A DNA stretch of 64,000 nucleotides from Ancylobacter sp. WKF20 (GTDB lineage Bacteria; Pseudomonadota; Alphaproteobacteria; Rhizobiales; Xanthobacteraceae): NCBI RefSeq assembly GCF_029760895.1, contig NZ_CP121679.1, forward strand, positions 1,302,001 to 1,366,000, in the 5' to 3' direction. Positions 7,535 through 17,143 of this stretch are shown piece after piece (position 1 is the stretch's first letter; every line of letters begins with the position of its first letter). The notes beneath the pieces were generated by a model. That model saw only the letters and a program-made list of their open reading frames with translations. It did no database searches and had not been told where the DNA came from. The translations under genes and the position numbers were made by a program.

Positions 7535-8517
7535 CGCGCCGGGCGAGCCGCGCCCTCATCGCGCTTGCACTCGCGGCCACTCTGCTGGCGTCGCCATCTT
7601 CCGCCCGATCGGACGAGCCGCCGCGGGTCGCGGTGGTGTCGCAGCAGGCGGCGCGGCTGACGCTGGTTGATCCGGCGGCGGGCAGGGTGGTGGGCGAGGT
7701 CGCGCTGGACAAGGTGCCCGCCGGCATCGCCGTGACGCGCGATGGCCGGACCGCCTATGTCACGCACCCTGATCTCGGCCAGGTGTCGCGGGTGGATCTC
7801 AACGCCCGCACGGTCACGGCTCGCTACAAGATCGGGCGCGAACCCTTTGGGATTGCGCTGGATTCGCGCGAGACGAGTTTCCTCGTCACCGACTGGAGCG
7901 ATGATGCGCTGATCCGGGTCGATGCCGCGACCGGTGCCGAGCTTGGCCGGGTTACGGTGGGCCGATCGCCCGCCGGCCTCGTGCTCGATCAGGATGGTGC
8001 GCACGCCTATGTGGCCGACCGGGAAAGCCACACGGTCAGCGTGGTGGATCTCACCGCGATGCGCCGCGTCGCGACCTGGCCGACGGGCACCGCGCCCTTC
8101 GCGCTTGCCCTGTCGCCGGACGGGCACCGGCTCTATGTCGCCAATGTCCGTAGTAACAACCTGTCGGTGCTGGAGATTCCGGGTGGTCGGGAGATCGCCC
8201 GCCCGCGTGTCGGGTTGATGCCCTATGGCGTCGCCGTCTCCAGCGATGGCGCCCGTGTGATCGTCACCAATCAGCAGAGCGGCAAGCTCGCCTGGCTGGA
8301 GGCCGGCACCGGCGCCGTGCAAAGCGAGGTGAGGATCGGCGAGTATCCCGAAGGGGTGCTGAACATCGGCGGCGGGCTTTTCGCTGTCGCCCTGTGGGCC
8401 GATGACGCCCTGTGCATCGTTCCGGACCTCCCCGGCAGCGGCTGCAGAAGCGTCATCAAAATACCTCCCGGCCCCCGCTTGCTGGCGATAGCTCCGCGCC
8501 AAACGGGTTCGCAATGA
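7531..8517 (+). CDS. Exported YVTN/YncE-type beta-propeller protein, last gene of the mxa cluster
   Basis: A 328-residue protein with a signal peptide (residues 1 to about 25) followed by six to seven repeats of about 42 residues, including DGRTAYVTHPDLGQVSRVDL, DGAHAYVADRESHTVSVVDL and DGHRLYVANVRSNNLSVLEI, the signature of the YVTN beta-propeller fold. Two cysteines in the last blade (LCIVPDLPGSGC) could form a disulphide. The ATG overlaps the mxaD stop, so it is probably co-translated with the mxa genes. Propellers of this kind are also found near other quinoprotein dehydrogenases. It sits where some clusters carry mxaE, but I cannot confirm that identity. Confidence 0.8.
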   Translation: MTRRASRALIALALAATLLASPSSARSDEPPRVAVVSQQAARLTLVDPAAGRVVGEVALDKVPAGIAVTRDGRTAYVTHPDLGQVSRVDLNARTVTARYKIGREPFGIALDSRETSFLVTDWSDDALIRVDAATGAELGRVTVGRSPAGLVLDQDGAHAYVADRESHTVSVVDLTAMRRVATWPTGTAPFALALSPDGHRLYVANVRSNNLSVLEIPGGREIARPRVGLMPYGVAVSSDGARVIVTNQQSGKLAWLEAGTGAVQSEVRIGEYPEGVLNIGGGLFAVALWADDALCIVPDLPGSGCRSVIKIPPGPRLLAIAPRQTGSQ

Positions 8518-8817
8518 GGCGTGGATCAGCGCCGGAAACCCCTTGCAGGCCGGCTGTTTTCGGCACAACGTAGGTACGTAGAGACCGTGCGCCACGACGT
8601 TAACGTCTTGGCAAGGAACGGAAATTCCGCCGACATGGCTGGCAACCCTTCCTTTACCATAATGTAATGTGCGCCCCATTTTCGCCTCAGTCCCCCCGCC
8701 TCTTGGCAGACAGGAGTGGGATCGCAGGCTAGACTTCCAGCGATTTCGGGTGAGGTGCGCCAAGCTTCACGCGTCGATCACGACGCAGGGGCAGGGCGCT
8801 CACAAACGGTCGGGTGA
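8518..8817. promoter_or_regulatory. 300-nt intergenic region with a 22-bp palindrome upstream of the rlpA-like gene
   Basis: No gene is visible here. The region separates the mxa operon from the cell-wall genes and must carry the promoter of the latter. It contains a palindrome at 8591-8612: a perfect 12-bp core GACGTTAACGTC (8596-8607) extended by GCCA/TGGC arms with one mismatched pair. An AT-richer patch (8655-8670) lies downstream. No clear -35/-10 pair could be fixed. The palindrome is a plausible operator. Confidence 0.5.
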
Positions 8818-9906
8818 ATGGGGACGAATCCAACTCTTGCCAGCTCCGCCGGTTCGCCGGCGCGCCAGCGCATCGTCGGCATCGGTCGTCTCGTCGCCCT
8901 GTGCGGCGTGGGCTTGGTTGTCGCCAACTGCAGCGGCTCCGAAAAGCTGTCGAGCCGGATCGATCCCAAGTATGGCGTCTCCGCCAGCCCGCGCGTCATC
9001 GCCATGGGTCAGCCCGTGCCCAAGGGCGGCGGTGCCTACCGCGTCGGCAAGCCCTATGTGGTGGCTGGCAAGACCTATGTCCCGCAGGAGCCCAGCAGCT
9101 ACAAGGCTGAAGGTCTGGCCTCCTGGTATGGCGACGACTTCCATGGCCGCCTCACGGCCAATGGCGAAATCTACGACATGCACTCGATCGCGGCGGCGCA
9201 CCCCACGCTGCCCATGCCGTCCTATGTCCGCGTGACCAACAAGGACAATGGCCGGTCGATGGTCGTGCGCGTGAATGATCGCGGCCCCTATCATGGCAAC
9301 CGCGTCATCGACCTCTCGCAGCGCGCCGCTGATCTGCTCGGCTTCAAGGGTCGTGGCACGGCGCGGGTCAAGGTCGAGTATGTCGGCCGCGCGCCGCTGG
9401 AAGGCTCCGACGATATCCAGCTCGCCGCCACGCTGCGCCAGAATGGCAACGCTCCGGCGCCGAACACGATGTTCGCCTCGGCCGCTCCGATCCCGACGCG
9501 CACGGCTTCGACGACGACTGTCGCCGCCAATGTGCCGCTGCCGCCGACGCGTCCGTTCGATCTTGGCGACGTTCCCGACCAGCAGGTTGCGGAAGCGCTC
9601 GAGGAAGAGCCCGTGGTCGCTCCGGTTCGCGTCGCCGCGAAGCCGCAGCCGCAGGTTCAGCCGCGGGTCGCTGTCGCCGCACCGCAGGCGATCCCGCCGC
9701 GCACGGCAGCGCCCGTGGCAGCCGTGCCGCAGCCTCAGCGCAAGGTTCAGGTCGCCGCGGCCCAGCCGGCGCCGGCCCGTCCTGCGCCCGTTGCCGCCCC
9801 TGTCGTGGCCGAGGCCGACGGCCCGCCGCCCGGCTGGATGGTCGGTGCTCAGCCGGCGCTTGGCTATGCCCCCACCCCGGTCAGCACCGGTCGCGGCCTC
9901 TACTGA
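8818..9906 (+). CDS. rlpA: RlpA-like septal ring lytic transglycosylase lipoprotein
   Basis: An outer-membrane lipoprotein of 362 residues with a double-psi beta-barrel (RlpA) domain that cleaves or binds peptidoglycan strands lacking stem peptides. A lipobox-like VVANC puts the lipidated cysteine at residue 38. The DPBB domain spans about 98-190, with ASWYGDDFHGRLTANGE and the NDRGPY motif (153-158) that carries the catalytic Asp. The remainder is a long Pro/Ala/Val-rich low-complexity tail. There is no C-terminal SPOR domain, unlike E. coli RlpA. It precedes a D,D-carboxypeptidase, consistent with a cell-wall role. Confidence 0.88.
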   Translation: MGTNPTLASSAGSPARQRIVGIGRLVALCGVGLVVANCSGSEKLSSRIDPKYGVSASPRVIAMGQPVPKGGGAYRVGKPYVVAGKTYVPQEPSSYKAEGLASWYGDDFHGRLTANGEIYDMHSIAAAHPTLPMPSYVRVTNKDNGRSMVVRVNDRGPYHGNRVIDLSQRAADLLGFKGRGTARVKVEYVGRAPLEGSDDIQLAATLRQNGNAPAPNTMFASAAPIPTRTASTTTVAANVPLPPTRPFDLGDVPDQQVAEALEEEPVVAPVRVAAKPQPQVQPRVAVAAPQAIPPRTAAPVAAVPQPQRKVQVAAAQPAPARPAPVAAPVVAEADGPPPGWMVGAQPALGYAPTPVSTGRGLY

Positions 9907-9977
9907 TCATCAGGTCAGCCGCGTGAGCGTTGCCGGCCGCGTGGCCGGCTGCTAACTCTGCCCGACACGGGAGAGAA

Positions 9978-11219
9978 ATGAGCATGGCACGCGCGCAACG
10001 GATGTCCCGGCCCTCCGGCTCGGCTCGTGCCCCGTGCCTTCTGCTTTTCTGCGCGGCGTTGATCTTTGGCGCCATGCCCGCCATGGCGCAGCAGGCCCCA
10101 ACCATTGCTTCGCCGCAGGCGATTCTGGTCGATTTCGACAGCGGCACCGTGCTGTTCGAAAAGGCCGCCGATACCCAGAACTATCCCGCCAGCCTAGCCA
10201 AGCTCATGACCATGGCCGTGGTGTTTCGCGAGGTCTCGGAAGGCCGACTGTCGCCGGACGCCGAATTCAAGGTCAGCGAATATGCCTGGCGCCGGGGTGG
10301 GGCGCCCTCGGGCGGCGCGACGATGTTCGCGGCGCTGAACAGCTCCATCAAGGTCAGCGACCTGATGCGGGGTGCGATCATACCGTCCGGCAATGACGCG
10401 GCGATCATTCTCGCCGAAGCGATCGCCGGCAATGAACTCGCCTTCTCCGTGAAGATGAACGATGAAGCCAAGCGCCTCGGCCTGACCGCATCCAGCTTCC
10501 ACAACCCCAACGGCCTGGCGGATCCCGACCAGAAGACCACGCCGCGCGACCTCTCGCGCATCGCCGCCCACATCATTCGCAGCTACCCGGACCTCTACAA
10601 GATCTACAGCGAACCGGACTTCACCTGGAGCAAGATCCGCCAGAACAACCGCAACCCGCTGCTCGGCATGAGCCTTGGGGCGGATGGGTTCATGACGGGC
10701 TATCTGAAGGAATCCGGTTTCAATCTCGTGGGCTCCGCCGTGCAGGATGGCCAGCGGTTGATCGTGGTCATCATGGGTGCCAAGACCGACAAGGAACGCG
10801 CCGAGGATGCCCGCAAGCTGCTCGAATGGGGGTTCCGCTCCTTCGAGTCGCGGCTGCTGTTCGCCCAGGGCGAGACGGTTGGCGAGGCCGCCCTTTATGG
10901 CGGGCTCACGGGCAACGTCCCGCTGGTCGGCGAGGGGCCGATCAAGGTGCTGGTGCCGCGCAATGGCGACGAGCGCATTGCGGCGCGCATCCGTTACGAG
11001 GGGCCGATCCAGGCCCCGGTGGAAATGGGCGCGAAGATCGCACGGCTGGAAGTCACGCGCGGCGATCAGGTGTCGCTTGAGGTGCCGCTCTATGCCGCCG
11101 AGACGATCGAGGCCGGCCCCCTCTGGCGCCGGGCGCTCGATGGCGCGTATGAACTCATGGTCGGCCTGCTTCGGCAGGGCTATGACGAAGTGATGCGTAA
11201 GGTAAAGCTGACCAGTTGA
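9978..11219 (+). CDS. D-alanyl-D-alanine carboxypeptidase (PBP5/DacC-type) with altered KTG box
   Basis: An exported low-molecular-weight penicillin-binding protein of 413 residues, expected to trim the terminal D-Ala from peptidoglycan pentapeptides. The signal peptide ends at MPAMAQ. The SxxK box is SLAK (Ser72, Lys75), the SxN box is SGN (137-139), and a C-terminal PBP5-type beta domain and amphipathic helix follow. The third catalytic box reads DGFMTG (Met239) instead of the near-universal KTG. The ATG at 9978 has a GGGAGAG site, whereas the frame stays open upstream without one. tmk begins 1 nt after the stop. Confidence 0.88.
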   Translation: MSMARAQRMSRPSGSARAPCLLLFCAALIFGAMPAMAQQAPTIASPQAILVDFDSGTVLFEKAADTQNYPASLAKLMTMAVVFREVSEGRLSPDAEFKVSEYAWRRGGAPSGGATMFAALNSSIKVSDLMRGAIIPSGNDAAIILAEAIAGNELAFSVKMNDEAKRLGLTASSFHNPNGLADPDQKTTPRDLSRIAAHIIRSYPDLYKIYSEPDFTWSKIRQNNRNPLLGMSLGADGFMTGYLKESGFNLVGSAVQDGQRLIVVIMGAKTDKERAEDARKLLEWGFRSFESRLLFAQGETVGEAALYGGLTGNVPLVGEGPIKVLVPRNGDERIAARIRYEGPIQAPVEMGAKIARLEVTRGDQVSLEVPLYAAETIEAGPLWRRALDGAYELMVGLLRQGYDEVMRKVKLTS

Positions 11220-11220
11220 C

Positions 11221-11943
11221 ATGCCGACGCGCGCACCAGAGGCAGCGGCCGGACGCCGGGCGAGACCATCCGCCGGGCACGGACGCTTCATCACCTTCGA
11301 GGGCGGGGAGGGGGCCGGCAAATCCACGCAGGTGCGCCGGCTCGCGGCCCGTCTCGGTGAGCTCGGCATCCCAGTGGTGGTGACGCGCGAACCCGGTGGC
11401 TCGCCGGGCGCCGAGGCCATCCGCCATGTCCTTCTGGCCGGTGCCGCCAAGCCGCTCGGCCCCCTCGCGGAAACCGCTCTGTTCGCCGCCGCGCGCGCCG
11501 ATCACCTCGATTCCACGATCCGGCCGGCGCTCGCGCAAGGTACATGGGTATTATCCGACCGCTTTGCCGACTCAACCCGTGCCTATCAAGGCGCCAGCGG
11601 ACGTGTCGCGCCGGAACTGATCGAGTCGCTAGAGCGCATCACGGTGGGCGAGACGCGCCCTGATCTGACGCTGATCCTCGATCTGCCCGCCGAAGAAGGC
11701 CTCGCCCGCGCCGCCGCCCGCTCCGGCGTCGGTGCCGACCGCTTCGAGAGTGAGAGCATCACCTTTCACCGCACCCTGCGCGACAGCTTTCTCGCCATCG
11801 CGGCGCGCGAACCCGCCCGCTGCGCCGTGATCGACGCCCGCGAGCCGCCTGACCACGTCGCGGATGCGATCTGGCGCGTCGTTGAGGAACGGTTGGCCCC
11901 GCCGAGCGGCAGCAAGCCACGCCAGCGCCGGGGCTCCCCATGA
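11221..11943 (+). CDS. tmk: Thymidylate kinase
   Basis: A cytoplasmic enzyme phosphorylating dTMP to dTDP with ATP. The protein has 240 residues, with about 20 extra Arg/Ala-rich N-terminal residues before the conserved core. The P-loop is GGEGAGKST (28-36), and the DRF motif is in SDRFADSTRAYQG. The lid region (ARSGVGADRFESES) follows the usual tmk layout. The stop overlaps the holB start (ATGA), the classic tmk-holB pair. Confidence 0.96.
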   Translation: MPTRAPEAAAGRRARPSAGHGRFITFEGGEGAGKSTQVRRLAARLGELGIPVVVTREPGGSPGAEAIRHVLLAGAAKPLGPLAETALFAAARADHLDSTIRPALAQGTWVLSDRFADSTRAYQGASGRVAPELIESLERITVGETRPDLTLILDLPAEEGLARAAARSGVGADRFESESITFHRTLRDSFLAIAAREPARCAVIDAREPPDHVADAIWRVVEERLAPPSGSKPRQRRGSP

Positions 11944-12974
11944 GCGAACCGATCCTTGAAGCCGACCGTTTCGGCACGGCGCCCACGCCGCGCGACACCC
12001 ATAATCTCATCGGCCATGCCGAGGCGCAGGCGAGCATTCGCGAAGCCTGGGATGCCGGGCGCCTGCCGCACGCGCTGCTGCTTGGCGGTCCGGAGGGGGT
12101 CGGGAAGGCGACCTTCGCCTACCGCGTGGCGCGCTTCGTGCTCTCGGGCGGGGCCGCGCCGGCGCATTCGCTGGCGGTGGATGCCGCCAACCCCGCCGCG
12201 CGGCAGGTCAGCGCGCTCTCTCACCCCGATCTGCTGGTGCTTCGCCGCACGCCCAACGATTCCGGCAAGCTGCCGACGATGATTCCGGCCGAGACCGTGC
12301 GCCGGGTGCGCAGCTTCTTCGGCTCGACCGCCGCACTCGGTGGCTGGCGCGTGTGCATCGTCGATACGCTCGACGAGATGAATGCCCAAGGCGCTAACGC
12401 CCTGCTGAAAACGCTAGAAGAGCCGCCGTCGCGCTCCCTGTTCCTTCTGGTCAGCCACGCGCCCGGCCGCCTGCTGCCGACCATCCGCTCGCGCTGCCGG
12501 ATGGTGCATCTGCGCGCGCTGGAGACGGCCGAAGTGGTGGCGGCACTGGAGGCGCTGAGCGAGTCGATGCCGGGGCTCGATCGCGCGCGCTTCGAAGAGG
12601 CGGCGGAGGCATCTGGTGGCAGCGTGCGGGAGGCGCTGGCGCTGCTCTCGGGTGATGGGCTGGAGGTGCGCAAGGCGACGTCACAGCTTCTGGATTCGCT
12701 GCCCTCCATCGACCCAAAGGCTTTGCACGCGCTCGGCGAGCGGCTCCAGGGCGACCGGGGAGGGGCGTTCGAGAATTTTGTTGGCACGGTCGAGGCTTGG
12801 GTGTCCGATCATGCCACCGGACGGCGCCAGCGCCCCAGCCTGCGCCTTGCACGGCTGCCGGAGGTGTGGGAGAAGGTTCGCCGCGCTGCGATCGACGCGG
12901 ATACCTATAATCTCGATCGTAAAACACTCGTCTTCCGGATCTTCGCGACGCTCGACGAGGCCGTGCGGCCCTGA
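11940..12974 (+). CDS. holB: DNA polymerase III subunit delta'
   Basis: A clamp-loader subunit of 344 residues. The N-terminal AAA+-like domain has [10 protein letters not shown] (49-58) in the P-loop position. The SRC motif is in [12 protein letters not shown]. The four zinc-ligand cysteines of E. coli delta' are not present. The C-terminal collar domain ends with [15 protein letters not shown]. It is coupled to tmk and followed 37 nt later by metG. Confidence 0.93.
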   Translation: MSEPILEADRFGTAPTPRDTHNLIGHAEAQASIREAWDAGRLPHALLLGGPEGVGKATFAYRVARFVLSGGAAPAHSLAVDAANPAARQVSALSHPDLLVLRRTPNDSGKLPTMIPAETVRRVRSFFGSTAALGGWRVCIVDTLDEMNAQGANALLKTLEEPPSRSLFLLVSHAPGRLLPTIRSRCRMVHLRALETAEVVAALEALSESMPGLDRARFEEAAEASGGSVREALALLSGDGLEVRKATSQLLDSLPSIDPKALHALGERLQGDRGGAFENFVGTVEAWVSDHATGRRQRPSLRLARLPEVWEKVRRAAIDADTYNLDRKTLVFRIFATLDEAVRP

Positions 12975-13011
12975 GCGAGCCGCAGCCGGTTTTTCCGCAG
13001 GAAGTGACCGC

Positions 13012-14568
13012 GTGAAACCCGCCTTCTACATCACTACGGCCATCGACTATCCCAATGGCTCGCCGCATATCGGCCATGCCTATGAGAAGATCGCGTCCGA
13101 CGCGCTGGCCCGTTTCAAGAAGCTGGACGGCTACGAGGTCTATTTCCTCACCGGCACCGACGAGCACGGCCTCAAAATGGCCCAGACGGCCGAGAAGCAG
13201 GGCCTGACGCCTTTCGACTGGGCGACGAAGAACGCGACGCGCTTCCAGCAGATGGATACGCTGCTCGGGGTCGATTACGACCGCTTCATCCGCACCACGG
13301 ACGACGACCATATCGCCGCGTCGCAGGCGATCTGGCAGCGCATGGTCGAGGCGGGCGACATCTATCTCGACGCCTATTCCGGCTGGTACTCGGTGCGGGA
13401 CGAAGCCTATTACGCTGAGGACGAGACCACGGTGAATACCGATGGTGTCCGCCTCGGCCCGCAGGGCACCCCGGTCGAGTGGACCGAGGAGAAGAGCTAT
13501 TTCTTCCGCCTCTCCGCCTATCAGGAGCGGCTGCTGGCCTATTACGAGGCGCACCCGGACTTCATCCGCCCGGAGAGCCGCCGCAACGAGGTGCTGAGCT
13601 TCGTCAAGGGCGGCCTGCAGGATCTCTCTATCAGCCGCACCACCTTCTCCTGGGGCATTCCGGTGCCCGGCGACGAGGCGCATGTGATGTATGTGTGGGT
13701 CGACGCCCTCACCAACTACATCACCGGCGTCGGCTATCCCGACACGCAGTCGGCGAGCTTCAAGCGCTTCTGGCCAGCGGATCTGCACATCATTGGCAAG
13801 GACATCATCCGCTTCCACGCGGTGTACTGGCCGGCCTTCCTGCTCTCCGCTGGGCTGGAGCCGCCCAAGACCGTCTTCGCGCACGGCTTCATCCATAATC
13901 GCGGGGAGAAGATGTCGAAGTCGGTCGGCAACGTCATCGACCCCTTCGACCTCGCCAACGCCTATGGCGTGGACGCGTTGCGCTATTTCCTGCTGCGCGA
14001 GATCCCCTTTGGCCAGGACGGCTCCTACAGCCATGAGGCCATCGTCGCGCGCACCAATGCGGACCTTGCCAACGACCTCGGCAATCTCGCGCAGCGCTCG
14101 CTGTCGATGATCGCCAAGAATCTCGGCGGGCAGTTGCCGGCGGCTGGCGCTCTGTCGGACGAAGACGCTACGATCCTCGCCAGCGCCGACGCCATGGGCG
14201 CCAAGGTGCGCGAAGCGATGGAAGGCCAGCAGATCCACCAGGCGCTCGCGGCGATCTGGGCCGTCGTGGCCGATGCCAACCGCTACTTCGCGGCGGCCGC
14301 TCCGTGGGAGCTGCGCAAGACCGATCCCGAACGCTTCGGAACGGTGCTCTGGACCACGGCCGAGGTCGTGCGCCAGGTCGCCCTGCTCGCCCAGCCCTTC
14401 ATTCCGGTGAGCGCCGGCAAGCTGCTGGATCTGCTGGCGGTGCCGGTGGATGCCCGCGGCTTTGCCGGCCTCGGCGCGGCGGGGCGTCTTGCGGGCGGCA
14501 CGGTGCTTCCCGCACCGGTGCCGGTGTTCCCGCGCTATGTCGAGCCCGAGGCGCCGGCCGGGGCATGA
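13012..14568 (+). CDS. metG: Methionyl-tRNA synthetase
   Basis: A class I aminoacyl-tRNA synthetase of 518 residues charging tRNA-Met. HIGH is at residues 19-22 and KMSKS at 300-304. It is the short form, with no C-terminal tRNA-binding extension and no cysteine zinc knuckle in the connective peptide. The start is GTG at 13012, giving the canonical N-terminus [20 protein letters not shown]; no ATG is available in a suitable place. The stop overlaps the tatD ATG. Confidence 0.96.
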   Translation: MKPAFYITTAIDYPNGSPHIGHAYEKIASDALARFKKLDGYEVYFLTGTDEHGLKMAQTAEKQGLTPFDWATKNATRFQQMDTLLGVDYDRFIRTTDDDHIAASQAIWQRMVEAGDIYLDAYSGWYSVRDEAYYAEDETTVNTDGVRLGPQGTPVEWTEEKSYFFRLSAYQERLLAYYEAHPDFIRPESRRNEVLSFVKGGLQDLSISRTTFSWGIPVPGDEAHVMYVWVDALTNYITGVGYPDTQSASFKRFWPADLHIIGKDIIRFHAVYWPAFLLSAGLEPPKTVFAHGFIHNRGEKMSKSVGNVIDPFDLANAYGVDALRYFLLREIPFGQDGSYSHEAIVARTNADLANDLGNLAQRSLSMIAKNLGGQLPAAGALSDEDATILASADAMGAKVREAMEGQQIHQALAAIWAVVADANRYFAAAAPWELRKTDPERFGTVLWTTAEVVRQVALLAQPFIPVSAGKLLDLLAVPVDARGFAGLGAAGRLAGGTVLPAPVPVFPRYVEPEAPAGA

Positions 14569-15338
14569 TCGTCGACAGCCATTGCCATCTCGACTTCCCG
14601 GATTTCGCGGCGGAGCTCGATCAGGTCGTCGCGCGCGCCCGTGCGGCCGGTGTCGGCCGTCTCGTCACCATCGGCACGCGCGTGCGTCGTTCAGGAGAGG
14701 TGAGGGCGATCGCCGAGCGCTTCGAGGACGTCTTCTGTTCGGTCGGCACGCATCCGCACAATGCGGCCGAGGAGCAGGACGTCACACTCGACGAGCTGCT
14801 GCGCGCGGCCGATCACCCCAAGGTCGTCGCCATCGGCGAAGCTGGCCTCGACTATCACTATGATACCGCGCCACGCGAGGCGCAGGCGCATGGTTTCCGG
14901 CTGCACATTGAGGCCGCGCGCCGCACAGGCCTGCCGCTGGTCATTCACGCCCGCGAGGCGGACGACGACGTCGCCGCTATCCTCGAGGAGGAAACCGCCA
15001 AGGGCGCCTTCGGCTTCGTCCTGCACTGCTTCACCGCGGGACCGGAGCTGGCCCGCCGTGCGGTCGCGCTGGGCGGCTATGTGTCCTTCTCCGGCATCCT
15101 GACCTTCAAGACCGGCGCGCCGCTGCGCGACATCGCCCGCACCCTGCCGGCGGACCGGATCCTGGTGGAGACCGACGCGCCCTATCTCGCGCCCAATCCC
15201 TGGCGTGGAAAGCGCAACGAGCCTTCCTATGTCGTCGAGACCGCCCGTATACTGGCAGAGGCCCGGGGCGTGACGCCGGCCGCCATCGCCGAGCAGACAA
15301 CCGCCAATTTCTTCCGCCTGTTCGCACGGGCCTCCTGA
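14565..15338 (+). CDS. tatD: TatD family metal-dependent hydrolase/DNase
   Basis: A 257-residue TIM-barrel hydrolase with the family signatures VDSHCHLDF (His6, His8), [27 protein letters not shown] and [11 protein letters not shown]. TatD proteins are 3'-5' DNases or related quality-control hydrolases in the cytoplasm. It lies in the common alphaproteobacterial order metG-tatD-MBL protein and overlaps metG by ATGA. Confidence 0.93.
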   Translation: MIVDSHCHLDFPDFAAELDQVVARARAAGVGRLVTIGTRVRRSGEVRAIAERFEDVFCSVGTHPHNAAEEQDVTLDELLRAADHPKVVAIGEAGLDYHYDTAPREAQAHGFRLHIEAARRTGLPLVIHAREADDDVAAILEEETAKGAFGFVLHCFTAGPELARRAVALGGYVSFSGILTFKTGAPLRDIARTLPADRILVETDAPYLAPNPWRGKRNEPSYVVETARILAEARGVTPAAIAEQTTANFFRLFARAS

Positions 15339-15360
15339 ACCACGGGATCATCCATCCGCC

Positions 15361-16161
15361 ATGGCTCTGACCTTCACGATCCTCGGCTGCGGCTCCTCGG
15401 GCGGGGTGCCGCGCGTGGGGCAGGGGTGGGGCGTCTGCGATCCCAATGAGCCCCGCAACCGCCGCCGTCGCTGCTCCATGCTGGTCGAACGGTTCGGCGC
15501 CGACAGTGCCTCCCCGACCCGCGTTCTCATCGACACCTCGCCGGACCTGCGCGAGCAACTGCTCGACGCCGAGGTCGACCGGCTGGACGGCATTCTCATC
15601 ACGCATGAGCACGCCGACCACACGCACGGCATCGACGATGTGCGCCCGCTCACCATCCAGCACCGCCGACGGATGGATGTGTGGCTGGACGCGGAAACCT
15701 CCGTCATCATGCATCAGCGTTTCGGCTACTGCTTCGAGACGCCGCCGGGCAGCGATTACCCGCCAATCCTCAACGAGCACCGCTACGGCCACGGCGACAC
15801 GATCCGGGTCGAGGGACCGGGCGGGCCCGTGGATGCGACCGCGTTCCGCCAGTTCCACGGAAACATCATCTCCTACGGCTTCCGCATTGGTGGTCTCGCT
15901 TATTCGAGCGACCTGCACGACCTGCCGGAGGAAAGCCTGCCGTTCCTGGAGAACCTCGACGTGTGGATCGTCGACGCGCTTCGGCCGCGGCCGCACCCGA
16001 CGCATTTCTCGCTGGGCGAGGCTCTTGAGTGGATCTCCCGCATCAAGCCACGTCGGGCGATCCTCACCAACATGCACACCGACCTCGACTACCGCACGCT
16101 GACGAACGAGCTGCCGGATGGGGTAACCGCCGCCTATGACGGACTGAAAATCACGATCTGA
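15361..16161 (+). CDS. Metallo-beta-lactamase-fold hydrolase (PhnP-like)
   Basis: A 266-residue MBL-fold protein with the metal motif HEHADH (residues 82-87) and a start (LTFTILGCGSSGGVPRVG) typical of the PhnP/RNase Z-like subgroup. Later metal ligands probably lie in FHGN, SSDLHD and NMHTDLDY. PhnP members are phosphoribosyl 1,2-cyclic phosphodiesterases, but there are no phosphonate genes nearby. The conserved position after metG-tatD suggests a housekeeping role. The specific substrate is unknown. Confidence 0.88.
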   Translation: MALTFTILGCGSSGGVPRVGQGWGVCDPNEPRNRRRRCSMLVERFGADSASPTRVLIDTSPDLREQLLDAEVDRLDGILITHEHADHTHGIDDVRPLTIQHRRRMDVWLDAETSVIMHQRFGYCFETPPGSDYPPILNEHRYGHGDTIRVEGPGGPVDATAFRQFHGNIISYGFRIGGLAYSSDLHDLPEESLPFLENLDVWIVDALRPRPHPTHFSLGEALEWISRIKPRRAILTNMHTDLDYRTLTNELPDGVTAAYDGLKITI

Positions 16162-16255
16162 CAGCGACTTATGGATGCCTATCAACGTGAGCGCTGTCGC
16201 CTGACGGTCGTTTATTTTCCATAATATGTCTTCTGCGATTCACTGAGCTCCTGAA

Positions 16256-17143
16256 ATGACGCCCTCTCGCGACCTGCAGCGCCTCATCGACATCATGGCG
16301 GCGCTGCGCACGCCCGGCACCGGCTGCCCCTGGGATCTGGAGCAGGACTTCGCCTCCGTCGCCCCCTACACGATCGAGGAAGCCTATGAGGTGGCGGATG
16401 CGATTGCGCGCGGCGATTTCGACGATCTCTGCGACGAACTCGGCGACCTGCTGCTTCAGGTCGTCTTCCACGCGCGCATGGCAGAGGAACAGGGCCGCTT
16501 CGATTTCGGCGATGTCGTCACCGCCATCACCGCCAAGATGATCCGCCGGCATCCCCATGTCTTCGGCGATGTGCGTGGGCGTGACACAGCGGCGGTGAAT
16601 GCCGCCTGGGATCAGATCAAGGCGGAGGAGAAAGCGGCCAAGGCCGAACGGCAACGCCTACGCGGCTTGGACACCCGGCGGGAAGACGAGGGCGCTCTGG
16701 CGGGCGTGCCGGTGGGCGCACCCGCCCTCACCCGAGCCGTGAAGCTGCAGACCAAGGCGGCCAAGGTCGGCTTTGATTGGCCGGAGACCCGGTCGGTGCT
16801 CGACAAGATCCGCGAGGAGATTGACGAGGTCGAAGCCGAGATCGTCGCCGGCGACCGTGCTGCAGCGGCCGGCGAGATCGGCGATCTTCTGTTCGCCCTC
16901 GCCAATCTGGCTCGCCATCTTGACGTGGACCCGGAATCCGCGCTGCGCGGCACAAACGAGAAGTTCGTCCGCCGCTTCGGTTTCATTGAAGAACGTCTCG
17001 CGGCGGTAGGGCGCACGCCGCAGCAGGCGACGCTGGATGAGATGGAAGCGCTGTGGCAGGAGGCCAAGGGAAGGGTCCCCTCCCCGGCGGCGTCCCCTGC
17101 CCGCGCGAGCACCCCTGGCCTGCCGGACAGCGACCCGAACTAG
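16256..17143 (+). CDS. mazG: Nucleoside triphosphate pyrophosphohydrolase MazG
   Basis: A house-cleaning enzyme that hydrolyses NTPs/dNTPs to monophosphates and pyrophosphate. The 295 residues contain two MazG helical repeats; the first has the EEAYE metal-binding motif (41-45) and the second EEIDEVEAEI. The C-terminal 30 residues are Pro/Ala-rich. The gene converges with hflX, and the two stop codons overlap within the 4-bp palindrome CTAG (17140-17143). Confidence 0.94.
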   Translation: MTPSRDLQRLIDIMAALRTPGTGCPWDLEQDFASVAPYTIEEAYEVADAIARGDFDDLCDELGDLLLQVVFHARMAEEQGRFDFGDVVTAITAKMIRRHPHVFGDVRGRDTAAVNAAWDQIKAEEKAAKAERQRLRGLDTRREDEGALAGVPVGAPALTRAVKLQTKAAKVGFDWPETRSVLDKIREEIDEVEAEIVAGDRAAAAGEIGDLLFALANLARHLDVDPESALRGTNEKFVRRFGFIEERLAAVGRTPQQATLDEMEALWQEAKGRVPSPAASPARASTPGLPDSDPN

